Part shown: one piece after another, positions 15,107 through 22,927 of the stretch
Layout of the letters: each line of letters begins with the position of its first letter
Numbering within the stretch: the first letter of the stretch is position 1
Assembly: GCF_003014555.1 (NCBI RefSeq)
Contig: NZ_PYGE01000007.1
Span: 186,001-250,000 of the forward strand
Length of the DNA: 64,000 nt
Direction: 5' to 3'
DNA from: Haloactinopolyspora alba
Lineage (GTDB): Bacteria > Actinomycetota > Actinomycetes > Jiangellales > Jiangellaceae
Notes under the pieces: model-generated
The model's input: the letters and a program-made list of their open reading frames with translations, nothing else
What the model was told of the DNA's origin: nothing
The model's database searches: none
Translations under genes and position numbers: made by a program

Positions 15107-17776
15107 GTGGACGGTGAAGCGGCGTACCCCGCGCACTGGGAGGCCGACGTCGTCCTGTCCGACGGCGCCACGGCCCACCTGCGGCCCATCGCGGCCGACG
15201 ACGCGGACCGGCTGGTCGACTTCTACGCCCGGGTGAGCGACGAGTCGAAGTACTTCCGGTTCTTCGCGCCGTATCCGCGTCTGAGCAGCCGCGACGTCGA
15301 CCACTTCACCCAGGTCGACCACGACGACAGGGTGGCCCTGATCCTGCTGGTCGGTGACGACATGATCGCGGTGGGCCGGTACGAACGGGTCGACAGCACC
15401 GACGCGGAGGTCTCGTTCCTCGTCGAGGACGGTCATCAGGGCCGCGGCGTGGGCAGTGTGCTGCTCGAGCACCTGGCGCAGGTCGCGCGGGAACGCGGTG
15501 TGCGCCGGTTCGTCGCGGACGTGCTGCCGACGAACCGCAGGATGGCCACGGTGTTCGCCGACGCCGGCTACACCGTCGAGAGCCGGTACGAGGACGGCGT
15601 GGTGCACGCTGAGTTCGAGATCGTGCCGACCGACGACTCGCTCGAGGTCATGGCCGCACGCGAGCACCGTGCCGAGGCCAGGTCGATCGAGCGGCTGCTG
15701 ACACCGCGCTCGGTCGCGGTGGTCGGCGCCAGCCGCCGCCGCGACACCGTGGGCCAGACGCTGGTGCGCAACCTCGTGGCGGGCGGCTTCACCGGCCCGG
15801 TGTACGCCGTCAACCGCGAGGCGAGCGCCATCGCGGGGGTGCCGGCCTATCCGAGCGTTCGGGCCGTCCCGGACGACATCGATCTGGCGCTGGTGGCGGT
15901 GCCCGCCGACGCGGTCGAGGAGGTCGTTCTGGACTGCGCGACCAAGGGGGTGCGCGGGCTGGTCGTCGTGTCGGCCGGCTTCGCCGACACCGGCGAGGAG
16001 GCTGGGCGCGAGCGCCAGGCCGAGCTGGTCCGCACCGCGCGCGCACACGGGATGCGCATCGTCGGCCCGAACTGCCTGGGCATCGTCAACACCGACGCCG
16101 CCTACTCGTTGAACGCGACGCTCGCCGCGGTGGTGCCGCCGGCGGGCCGGGTGGGCTTCTTCTCCCAGTCCGGCGCGCTGGGCACCGCGATCCTCGGGGA
16201 CGGCGCGGCGCGCGGGCTCGGCCTGTCGACGTTCGTCTCAGCGGGCAACCGCGCCGACGTCTCGGGCAACGACCTGTTGCAGTACTGGCGCGACGACCGG
16301 GCCACCGAAGTGGTGCTGCTCTATCTCGAGTCGCTGGGCAACCCCCGCAAGTTCGCCCGCATCTCGCGCCGGGTGGCGGCCGTCAAACCGGTCGTGGCGG
16401 TCAAGAGCGGCCGCTCGACACAGGGGGTCCCGCTGGGGCACACGGTGCGGCCCATCGAGGCGCCGCAGCCCGCGCTCGACGCGATGTTCCGCCAGTCGGG
16501 CGTGATCCGCGTGGACACGATCTCGGAGATGTTCGACGTCGCCCAGGTGCTGGCGTACCAGCCGCTGCCGGACGGTGACACCGTCGCCGTGCTCGGCAAC
16601 TCGGGGGCGCTGTGCCTGCTCGCCGTCGACGCCGCCGTGAACGCGGGCCTCGACGTCCGCGGTGATCCGGTCCGCCTCGGTGCCGCCGCGAGCGCCGGGG
16701 ACTACCGGGACGCGCTGGCCGAGCTGGTGGCCGACGCGGACGTCGACTCGATCCTGGTGGTGTTCGCGCCGGCGGTGGACGCCTCCAGCGGCGGCGACGT
16801 CGCGCACGCGATCGCGCAGATGGCGCGCACCTCGCCGAAGCCGGTCGTCACGACGTTCCTGGGCAGCAGGGGCGTGCCGGAGAGCCTGCGCGTCGTGGAC
16901 GAGCACGGCGTGCCCGCACGCGGGTCCGTCCCGTCGTACCCGTCACCGGAGGAGGCGGTCCGCGCGCTGGGCCACGTGTCGACGTACGCGCGCTGGCGGC
17001 GACGCTCCCGCGGGACGGTGCCCGAGGTCGCGGGGTGCGATCCGGAGGCCGCCCGGCGGGTCGTGGCCGAGGCGTGGCGCGGCTCGGCGGAGTCCGGCAC
17101 CGACCTCGACACCGAGCAGCTCGGCCGGCTGCTGTCCACGTACGGCGTCGACCTGCTGCCGATGATCCCGGCGGTGACGCTGGACGACGCGGTGGCCGCG
17201 GCCGACCGGCTGGGCGGCGAGGTGGTGCTCAAGGCGACCGCCGAGCACCTGCGGCACCGCCCCGACCTCGCCGACGTGTGGCGCAACATCGACACCGCCG
17301 ACGAGCTCCGCGACGCGTGGCAGACGATGTCGTCGACGCTGGCCGATCCCGCCGAGGCCGGGTTCGTCGTCCAGCCGATGGCGCCGGGAGGCGTCCCCGT
17401 CGTCGTCCGGGCGCAGGAGGACCCGATGTTCGGGCCGGTGGTGTCGTTCGGCGTGTCCGGTGTGGCGACCGAGCTGCTGGGCGACCGGTCGTACCGGATA
17501 CCGCCGCTGACCGACCGCGACTGCGCCGAGATGGTGCGCGAGATCAAGGCAGCGGCACTGCTGATGGGATACCACGGCGGTATCACCGCCGACCTGGCGG
17601 CGGTCGAGGACCTGCTGCACCGGATGTCCCGGCTGGTCGACGACGTCCCCGAGGTCCGGTCGGTGGAGCTGAACCCGGTGCTGGTCGCCGAGTCGGGACT
17701 GGCCGTCGTCAACGGCGCCGCGCGCGTCGCGCCGCCGTCCGGGCGGTCGGACTGGTATACCCGGAGGCTGCCGTGA
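15107..17776 (+). CDS. GNAT / NDP-forming acyl-CoA synthetase fusion (Pat-like acetyltransferase)
   Basis: An 889-residue fusion. Residues ~20-185 are a GNAT acetyltransferase (VEDGHQGRGVGSVLLEHLA is the acetyl-CoA loop). Residues ~200-320 form a CoA-binding Rossmann domain (SVAVVGASRRRDTVGQTLVRNL), ~330-640 the succinyl-CoA-ligase-like flavodoxin domains (GFFSQSGALGTA), and ~665-889 an ATP-grasp domain (VVLKATAEHLRHRPDLADV). Protein lysine acetyltransferases of Streptomyces with this reversed order (GNAT first) acetylate acyl-CoA synthetases and other enzymes; enterobacterial Pat has GNAT last. The GTG start is preceded by a -10-like box and no ribosome site. Target proteins unknown; a catalytic acyl-CoA ligase role cannot be excluded. 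Confidence 0.85.
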   Translation: MDGEAAYPAHWEADVVLSDGATAHLRPIAADDADRLVDFYARVSDESKYFRFFAPYPRLSSRDVDHFTQVDHDDRVALILLVGDDMIAVGRYERVDSTDAEVSFLVEDGHQGRGVGSVLLEHLAQVARERGVRRFVADVLPTNRRMATVFADAGYTVESRYEDGVVHAEFEIVPTDDSLEVMAAREHRAEARSIERLLTPRSVAVVGASRRRDTVGQTLVRNLVAGGFTGPVYAVNREASAIAGVPAYPSVRAVPDDIDLALVAVPADAVEEVVLDCATKGVRGLVVVSAGFADTGEEAGRERQAELVRTARAHGMRIVGPNCLGIVNTDAAYSLNATLAAVVPPAGRVGFFSQSGALGTAILGDGAARGLGLSTFVSAGNRADVSGNDLLQYWRDDRATEVVLLYLESLGNPRKFARISRRVAAVKPVVAVKSGRSTQGVPLGHTVRPIEAPQPALDAMFRQSGVIRVDTISEMFDVAQVLAYQPLPDGDTVAVLGNSGALCLLAVDAAVNAGLDVRGDPVRLGAAASAGDYRDALAELVADADVDSILVVFAPAVDASSGGDVAHAIAQMARTSPKPVVTTFLGSRGVPESLRVVDEHGVPARGSVPSYPSPEEAVRALGHVSTYARWRRRSRGTVPEVAGCDPEAARRVVAEAWRGSAESGTDLDTEQLGRLLSTYGVDLLPMIPAVTLDDAVAAADRLGGEVVLKATAEHLRHRPDLADVWRNIDTADELRDAWQTMSSTLADPAEAGFVVQPMAPGGVPVVVRAQEDPMFGPVVSFGVSGVATELLGDRSYRIPPLTDRDCAEMVREIKAAALLMGYHGGITADLAAVEDLLHRMSRLVDDVPEVRSVELNPVLVAESGLAVVNGAARVAPPSGRSDWYTRRLP

Positions 17777-17810
17777 TGAGTCCGGGGTCGAGCGTGCAAG
17801 GATGGTGGAC

Positions 17811-18392
17811 ATGGCGGATACAGGTACGCGTGAGGGCCTTCGCCTGGCCATCCAGGAGGCGGGATATTACCCCGATCTCGTCGCCGACACGCTCGAGACG
17901 GCGCTGGCCGGCGAGGCGGTGACCTCCTACGTCGTTCATCACGAACCCCACTTCGACCGGGACGAGTTGCGCAGGCACGTCAGTGTGCTCGTTCTGACAC
18001 CCACCCGGCTCGTGGTCGGGCACACCGACGAGTACCCGTCGGACGAGACGCATGACGTGCCGTACGCCACCACCTCCACCGAGGCGGTGCCGCTCGACCG
18101 CGTGTCGTCGGTGGTCGTGAGCCGCACGGTCACCGCTCCGGCGGCCTACCGCACCGGGACGCCGGCGCTGGACGTCGTGCTGACGGTCGGTTGGGGCGCC
18201 ATGAGCCGCGTCGACATCGAGCCCGCCACCTGTGGCGATCCCGAGTGCGAGGCCGATCACGGCTACACCGGCGCGTTGACGTCCGACGACTTCACGTTGC
18301 GGGTGAGCCAGGCCGGCGAGGGCACCAACCGGGTCGAGGATCTGCTCACGTTCGCCCGCTCGCTGTCGGCGGCCACGGTCTCCGTACGGTGA
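17811..18392 (+). CDS. DUF5998 family protein
   Basis: A ~193-residue soluble protein of actinobacteria with no known function. It has an N-terminal helical part (REGLRLAIQEAGYYPDLVADTLETAL), a beta-rich core (HVSVLVLTPTRLVVGHTDEY), and a cysteine pair in TCGDPECEADHGYTG that could bind metal. Start chosen at ATG 17811, seven bases after AAGGATGG; an in-frame ATG at 17802 would add MVD. Its stop overlaps the start of the following phosphatase gene by 4 bp (GTGA), and this pair is often found together in actinomycetes, so it probably works with that enzyme. Confidence 0.8.
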   Translation: MADTGTREGLRLAIQEAGYYPDLVADTLETALAGEAVTSYVVHHEPHFDRDELRRHVSVLVLTPTRLVVGHTDEYPSDETHDVPYATTSTEAVPLDRVSSVVVSRTVTAPAAYRTGTPALDVVLTVGWGAMSRVDIEPATCGDPECEADHGYTGALTSDDFTLRVSQAGEGTNRVEDLLTFARSLSAATVSVR

Positions 18393-19507
18393 CGCGAGTG
18401 CCGCTGCTGCCTCGGTACGGTGAGGCCGCGCTGAGCGACCTGCTGCCGTCGGTGCTCGGCGCCCTCGGTGTCGCCGGCGAGAGCGACGTGCTGGGGCTGC
18501 CGCCGGCGCGGCAGTACTGTGTGCTGCTGATCGACGCGCTCGGCTGGCGGCTGCTGCAGGCGCATCCGGCGCAGGCGCCGTTCCTGTCGTCGCTGACCGG
18601 CCGGGCGATCACGGCCGGTGTCCCCACGACGACGGCGGTGAGTCTGGCCAGCCTCGGCACGGGGCTGCCGCCCGGGCGGCACGGCATCGTCGGCTACACC
18701 TCGCGCACACCGGGCGACACGGCACTGTTCAACGCGCTGCGCTGGGAGCCGCAACTCGACCCGGAGGCGTATCAGCCGCATCCGAGCCTGTTCCAGCGGG
18801 CGGCCCGTGCCGGCGTCGAGACCACGGTGGTGGGTGAGGGCAAGTTCCGCGAGTCCGGTCTCACCCGTGCCGCGATGCGCGGCCCGTTCCGGGTGGCCAA
18901 CACGTTCGGCCAGCGGATCGCGGCGGCGGCCGACGCCGTCGCCGGTGCCGGCTCCGGCCTGGTGTACGTGTACGACGGCGACCTCGACTACACCGGCCAC
19001 CAGCACGGATGCTCGTCGGCCGCGTGGCGGCACCAGCTGGCGATGACCGACCGATTCGTCGAGGAACTGTACGATCAGCTGCCCTCGGGCACGGCGCTGG
19101 TGGTCACCGGTGACCACGGGATGGTCGATGTCGACCCGGAACGGCGGGTGGACGTCGACGACGTGCCGGCACTGCGCGACGGCGTAGCGCTGGTGGCCGG
19201 TGAGGCCCGGTTCCGGCACGTCTACACCACGGACGCCTCCGCGGCCGAGGACGTCGCCGCGGCGTGGCGCGGGGTGCTGGGGGAGCGGGCGAGCGTGCTG
19301 ACCCGCGGCGCCGCGGTCGAGGCCGGATGGTTCGGCGCGGTCGAGGGGCGCGTGCTCGAGCGGCTGGGCGACGTCGTGGTCAGCGTGGACGGTGACTGCG
19401 CTGTCGAGCGGCGCAGCGTGTTCCCCGTCGAGGGCAAGCTACGGGGCTTGCACGGGGCCTTGACAGAGGACGAACTTCTGGTGCCCTTGTTGGTCGGAGA
19501 GGCCTGA
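18389..19507 (+). CDS. Alkaline-phosphatase-superfamily phosphodiesterase / nucleotide pyrophosphatase-like
   Basis: A 372-residue metallo-hydrolase of the type I phosphodiesterase/nucleotide pyrophosphatase group. Metal and nucleophile signatures are in order: LLIDALGW (Asp), GVPTTTAVSLASLGTG (Thr nucleophile), DLDYTGHQHG (Asp/His) and VVTGDHGMVDV (Asp-His). No signal peptide, so likely cytosolic. GTG start overlaps the DUF5998 stop (GTGA), indicating coupled translation; a longer in-frame extension inside DUF5998 is composed of Arg/His-rich nonsense. Substrate unknown. Confidence 0.87.
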   Translation: MTRVPLLPRYGEAALSDLLPSVLGALGVAGESDVLGLPPARQYCVLLIDALGWRLLQAHPAQAPFLSSLTGRAITAGVPTTTAVSLASLGTGLPPGRHGIVGYTSRTPGDTALFNALRWEPQLDPEAYQPHPSLFQRAARAGVETTVVGEGKFRESGLTRAAMRGPFRVANTFGQRIAAAADAVAGAGSGLVYVYDGDLDYTGHQHGCSSAAWRHQLAMTDRFVEELYDQLPSGTALVVTGDHGMVDVDPERRVDVDDVPALRDGVALVAGEARFRHVYTTDASAAEDVAAAWRGVLGERASVLTRGAAVEAGWFGAVEGRVLERLGDVVVSVDGDCAVERRSVFPVEGKLRGLHGALTEDELLVPLLVGEA

Positions 19508-19511
19508 GTCC

Positions 19512-20159
19512 GTGGCGGATCTGCACTTCTTCACCGGGACCATGGACTGCGGAAAGTCGACGCTGGCGTTGCAGATGGACTACAACCACCGAAGACGCGG
19601 CCTGACCGGGCTGCTGCTCGCCTCGCACGACCGCGGCGGCGACGCCACCGTGTCCAGCCGGCTGGGCCTGTCGGCACGCGCGGTCGAGGTGGGCACCGAC
19701 ACCGACCTGTGGGGACTCGTCGTCGAACGACTGACGGCCGGGACCCGGGTCGACTACGTCATCTGCGACGAGGCCCAGTTCTACACGCCCGCGCAGATCG
19801 ACGACCTCGGACGGGTCGCCGACGAGCTGGACACGCCGGTCTACGCGTTCGGCATCCTGACCGACTTCCGCACCCGGCTGTTCCCGGGCGCGGCGCGCCT
19901 GGTCGAGCTGGCCGACCGGATGGAGACCCTGCAGGTCGAGGCGTTGTGCTGGTGCGGGCGGCGGGCGACGCACAACGCCCGCACGGTCGACGGCGTCATG
20001 GTCACCGAGGGTCGGCAGGTGGTGGTCGGCGACACCGGCGACGACGGCAGGATCGGCTACGAGGTGCTGTGCCGGCACCATCACCGCCGCCGGATGACGG
20101 CCACCAGCGCGGGGGTGGCCGGAACAGGCAGCGACCCGTTGCCGTTCGCCGCCTCGTGA
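19512..20159 (+). CDS. tdk: Thymidine kinase
   Basis: A 215-residue type-II (TK1-like) thymidine kinase that phosphorylates thymidine to dTMP with ATP in the salvage pathway. P-loop FTGTMDCGKST at residues 7-17; catalytic CDEAQF near 85-90 (the Glu acts as base); lasso-domain zinc residues in ALCWCG near 146-148 and VLCRHH near 186. It begins at GTG four bases after the preceding phosphatase gene and probably shares its transcript. Length is normal for the family. Confidence 0.95.
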   Translation: MADLHFFTGTMDCGKSTLALQMDYNHRRRGLTGLLLASHDRGGDATVSSRLGLSARAVEVGTDTDLWGLVVERLTAGTRVDYVICDEAQFYTPAQIDDLGRVADELDTPVYAFGILTDFRTRLFPGAARLVELADRMETLQVEALCWCGRRATHNARTVDGVMVTEGRQVVVGDTGDDGRIGYEVLCRHHHRRRMTATSAGVAGTGSDPLPFAAS

Positions 20160-20170
20160 GACGGTGCTGA

Positions 20171-20626
20171 TCAGACCGTGACCCAGCTGGTGACGATGGG
20201 CGCCCGCTGCGGGTCGTCGAAGCGGCAGCTGACCGAGAGCGGCCCGGGGGAGACCGGCGCCGCGCGGAAGCGGCCGTCGCCGTCGGCGTCCACGGTCACC
20301 ACGCCGCCGGGATGGCGGACCTCCACCGTCGCCGCGGCCGGCGCGATGATCTGACCGATCAGCCGCCGGGAACGGCGTTCGTGACCGATCTCGAGAACCA
20401 CGGTCGTGTCGCCGGAGGCGAAGGTCAGCAACTGCGGCGGCTCGGCGGCGCGCACGGCGGCGGCGGGTTCGGCCGTGGAGTCCGCGACCAGCTCCGCGAG
20501 CTGAGCGTCCGGGTCGCGCCAGCTCAGCAACGCTTTCGCCGCCTCGACGAGATGCGGTGGCGGCGCCTCGGTGACCTCGAGCACGGTGCGCAGGCGGTCT
20601 TCGAGCGGTTCCGCGGCGTCGGTCAT
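20171..20626 (-). CDS. Unrecognised partner of the ECF sigma factor
   Basis: A 151-residue protein I cannot assign. The N-terminal ~55 residues are helical and acidic (LEDRLRTVLEV, LVEAAKALLSWRD, QLAELVADS); residues ~65-151 look like a single beta-sandwich (LLTFASGDTTVVLEIGH, TVEVRHPGGVVTVDADGDG, LSVSCRFDD). No membrane helix and no HxxxCxxC zinc anti-sigma motif. It starts 4 bp after the sigma-factor stop, so the two are co-expressed. The helical N-terminus could contact sigma region 4, but this is inference. Similar two-gene units are common in actinomycetes. Confidence 0.65.
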   Translation of the reverse strand: MTDAAEPLEDRLRTVLEVTEAPPPHLVEAAKALLSWRDPDAQLAELVADSTAEPAAAVRAAEPPQLLTFASGDTTVVLEIGHERRSRRLIGQIIAPAAATVEVRHPGGVVTVDADGDGRFRAAPVSPGPLSVSCRFDDPQRAPIVTSWVTV

Positions 20627-20629
20627 GGT

Positions 20630-21211
20630 CTAGTCCCCCTTGGTCTGCCGGCCGGGCCGGGCATCGTCGCCGAGCAGACGGCGCAGATGCTGCAGGCAGC
20701 GTTTCCGGGTCGGGCCGATGCTTCCGACCGGCATGCCCAGGGCGTCCGCGACGTCCTCGTAGGCATCCTGCTCCGGTGCGGCCACCGTGAGCCGCAACAC
20801 GTTCTGGCAACGTGCGGAGAGCTGGTCGAACGCACGCCGGACCTCGACGTGGTCCTCACGGGTGAGCAGCGCGTCCACGGGGCCCGGAGTCCCCGTGTCG
20901 GCGCCGGCGTGCTCCTCGACCGCGACGTCCGGGCGTTCCCGGTCGGTGCGCCGCAGTACCCGGAGGCATTCACGCCTGGCTGTGGTGACCAGCCAACCGG
21001 CCAGCCGGTCCGGCCGGTCGATCCGGTCGACGTTCTCGAGCAGCCGCAGCCAGGTGGCCTGGAAGGCGTCCTCCGCATCGCCGGTCCGGAGCTGATGGCT
21101 GCGCACCACCGTCCAGACCAGCGCCGAGTGCTGCTCGACCAGGCGGTCCCAGGCGTCCTGAACGCCGTCGGCCGCCTGCTTGACGAGCTCGCTGGTGGAC
21201 GGATCACCCAC
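20630..21211 (-). CDS. ECF-type RNA polymerase sigma factor
   Basis: A 193-residue sigma-70-family factor lacking regions 1 and 3. Region 2 spans ~15-85 (DAEDAFQATWLRLLENVDRI, then GWLVTTARRECLRVLRR), a variable acidic linker ~90-120, and region 4 spans ~130-185 (DAYEDVADALGMPVGSIGPTRKRCLQHLRRLLG). GTG start preceded by GGGAG. The gene downstream encodes an unrecognised partner rather than a zinc anti-sigma factor, so its activity may be set by transcription or by that partner. A candidate TATACT -10 lies 77 bp upstream. Confidence 0.92.
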   Translation of the reverse strand: MGDPSTSELVKQAADGVQDAWDRLVEQHSALVWTVVRSHQLRTGDAEDAFQATWLRLLENVDRIDRPDRLAGWLVTTARRECLRVLRRTDRERPDVAVEEHAGADTGTPGPVDALLTREDHVEVRRAFDQLSARCQNVLRLTVAAPEQDAYEDVADALGMPVGSIGPTRKRCLQHLRRLLGDDARPGRQTKGD

Positions 21212-21287
21212 GCCGACTCCCGGAGAACTGACACCACCGCCGGGACGGACGTAGGAAACCGGCAGAGGGCCGATGCGGCCCCGCCCG

Positions 21288-21293
21288 AGTATA
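21288..21293 (-). promoter_or_regulatory. Candidate -10 of the ECF sigma gene
   Basis: TATACT on the minus strand, 77 bp upstream of the GTG at 21211; 18 bp upstream of it is TGACGG as a partial -35. Near-consensus -10 in an otherwise GC-rich region. Confidence 0.45.
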
Positions 21294-21338
21294 GAACGTG
21301 CTCATGGGTGGCCGTCAGCGACGGGCCCGCGCCTCCGG

Positions 21339-21357
21339 GCACGACATGGTGTCGTGC
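21339..21357. other. Perfect 8-bp hairpin or operator
   Basis: GCACGACA-TGG-TGTCGTGC at 21339-21357. It lies just upstream of the candidate sigma-gene promoter on the minus strand, so it may be an operator, or a stem of a plus-strand RNA. Confidence 0.4.
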
Positions 21358-21669
21358 GTCGCCTGCGCGCCCGTCGCCCCCCGTTGGTACGACCATCGCA
21401 ACCTGCCCCCCTGACTCACAGACGGATCACGAGCGGTCGCCGTGTTCGCCTGCGTCGTTTGGCTGCGAGGATCTCGACGACGCGGTGCCTCGTCAGAGCC
21501 CGCCACCGGTCCGGATCGGCGCTCGCGCCGGGCACGGGCTGGATGGACACAGCGAAGCGTTGGTGAAGCACCGCTGCCTCCCTCGGTGTGCTCGGCGCGA
21601 CCGGAGGTCTCCGGCCGACGGAACGCCCGTGGTGGCCACCGGGCGCTCACAGATACAGAGCAACCGATG

Positions 21670-21702
21670 CCGGCTCAGATACATCCGCGAGCCGGTTTTT
21701 TT
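21670..21702 (+). terminator. Canonical intrinsic terminator on the plus strand, facing sepH
   Basis: CCGGCTC (21670-21676) pairs with GAGCCGG (21689-21695) and is followed directly by seven T (21696-21702). It touches the sepH stop codon but is oriented for a plus-strand transcript, although both flanking genes are on the minus strand. On the minus strand the same hairpin lacks a T tract and is at best a weaker sepH terminator. Confidence 0.75.
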
Positions 21703-22820
21703 CAGTCGTTCTTACGGCGGCCGAACATGATCTCGTCCCAGCTGGGCACACTGGGCCGGCGCGAGCGGCTGGAGCCGCTGGACTTGCGCTGGGGCGTGGA
21801 CGCGGGCTGATCGGCCGTGGGCGCCAGGTCGGAGGTGTCGTCGGTCTCGACGTGGCTGGCGATGTCGCTGAGCCGGAGCCGCTCGCTGGTGGCTTCGTCG
21901 TCGGCGGTCTCGTCGGCGGGCGGGTCAGACCACAGCTCCGGCTCTCGCCGGCGCCGGTCCGCACGCGCGTTGCGCTGGTTACGGCGCGAACGCCGCGCTG
22001 CCGGGCTCGCCGTGCCCTGGTCCGGCTGGGTGTCGTCGGTGTCGTCGTCGTGCGCCTGTTCGGCACGCCGGGCCAGCTCGTGCACCGGAGCCGCCACCGG
22101 GGGCGGCACCACCGACAGCGGGTCGACCTCGGGCTCGTCCTCGACGGGCGACTCGACCACCGCGAGCCGGGGACCGGCCGGCTGCTCGGGCTCGTCGGTG
22201 GGGTCGGCGTCGACGGGTCCGTGGGCGACGGCGTCGACCTCGGGTGCGTTCAGCGGCGCCAGTCCGGCGATGACACGCCCGGGGTCGTCCTCGGGCTGCA
22301 CCGATCGGCCGGACGGGTCGAACGAGAACAGCGCGGAGCCGTCCTCGCCGTCCCACGAGAACCGGACCAGCCAGCGGCCGTCGTCGCGCCGCCAGGCATC
22401 CCACTGCACCTGCTGTGGGTCGGTGCCGTGCGAGCTGGCGGTGGCGGCCGCGGCGGACTCGAGTGTCTGCGGAGGGCCGTCGCCGCCGAGACGGCGCACC
22501 GTGGCCTGGCGGGCGCGTTCGGCGACGTGCTGGCGTTCGCCGATGACGGGACCGGCGAACCGCTCCACCTTCTCGCGCGGCATGCCCGACACGGCCGCGA
22601 CCGTGTCGACGGATTCTCCTGCCCGCACGCGCGCCTGGATGTCACGCGGACGTAGCTGGCTTTCGAGCTGGATATCCAACTGTCCCAACCTCGCTCGGTC
22701 GCCTCGGATCGCGGCGTGCAGGCGGTCGTCCACGCGCAACGCCAGCTGTTCGTCGCCGTACCCGCCGAGGATGAGATGCTCGCCGTCCTCACTGACGGCT
22801 ACGAGCCGTAGTTCACGCAT
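21702..22820 (-). CDS. sepH: Cell division protein SepH
   Basis: A 372-residue protein of the DUF3071/SepH family, which binds and stimulates assembly of FtsZ in actinobacteria. The conserved N-terminal domain (MRELRLVAVSEDGEHLILGG, about residues 1-170) includes a helix-turn-helix-like segment GESVDTVAAVSGMPREKVERF near 75. The rest is low-complexity, acidic and Pro-rich, typical of the disordered C-terminal arm, ending in a basic SWDEIMFGRRKND peptide. The ATG at 22820 follows GGGAGGTGAT; an in-frame start at 22835 overlaps the ribosome site and is rejected. Confidence 0.93.
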   Translation of the reverse strand: MRELRLVAVSEDGEHLILGGYGDEQLALRVDDRLHAAIRGDRARLGQLDIQLESQLRPRDIQARVRAGESVDTVAAVSGMPREKVERFAGPVIGERQHVAERARQATVRRLGGDGPPQTLESAAAATASSHGTDPQQVQWDAWRRDDGRWLVRFSWDGEDGSALFSFDPSGRSVQPEDDPGRVIAGLAPLNAPEVDAVAHGPVDADPTDEPEQPAGPRLAVVESPVEDEPEVDPLSVVPPPVAAPVHELARRAEQAHDDDTDDTQPDQGTASPAARRSRRNQRNARADRRRREPELWSDPPADETADDEATSERLRLSDIASHVETDDTSDLAPTADQPASTPQRKSSGSSRSRRPSVPSWDEIMFGRRKND

Positions 22821-22927
22821 CTCATCACCTCCCACGCACGACTGGCACCATGGTCACCCGGGCGACGGTGTCCACAAAGCCGCCACGCCGCCGGAAATTG
22901 CCGGATGTCCAGGCCGTGCCGGGGTGT

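Larger units (their letters stand above)
21212..21701. other. 490-bp gene-free stretch with hairpins and an opposing terminator
   Basis: Between the sigma gene (minus) and sepH (minus) no protein gene is supported. The stretch contains a probable sigma-gene promoter (21288-21293), an 8-bp-stem hairpin with a 3-nt loop (21339-21357), two C6 runs (21377-21382, 21406-21411), a 14-bp near-palindrome CCGGAG-GT-CTCCGG (21601-21614), a 6-bp-stem element 21624-21645 and a textbook plus-strand terminator at 21670-21702. The terminator direction suggests a plus-strand non-coding transcript. Confidence 0.5.

Noticed and set aside
21370-21415. Two runs of six C (21377-21382 and 21406-21411) resembling the 6C small RNA motif
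   Set aside because: In 6C RNA the C runs sit in hairpin loops. Here the flanking bases (GTCG...GTTG and CCTG...TGAC) do not form closing stems around either run.
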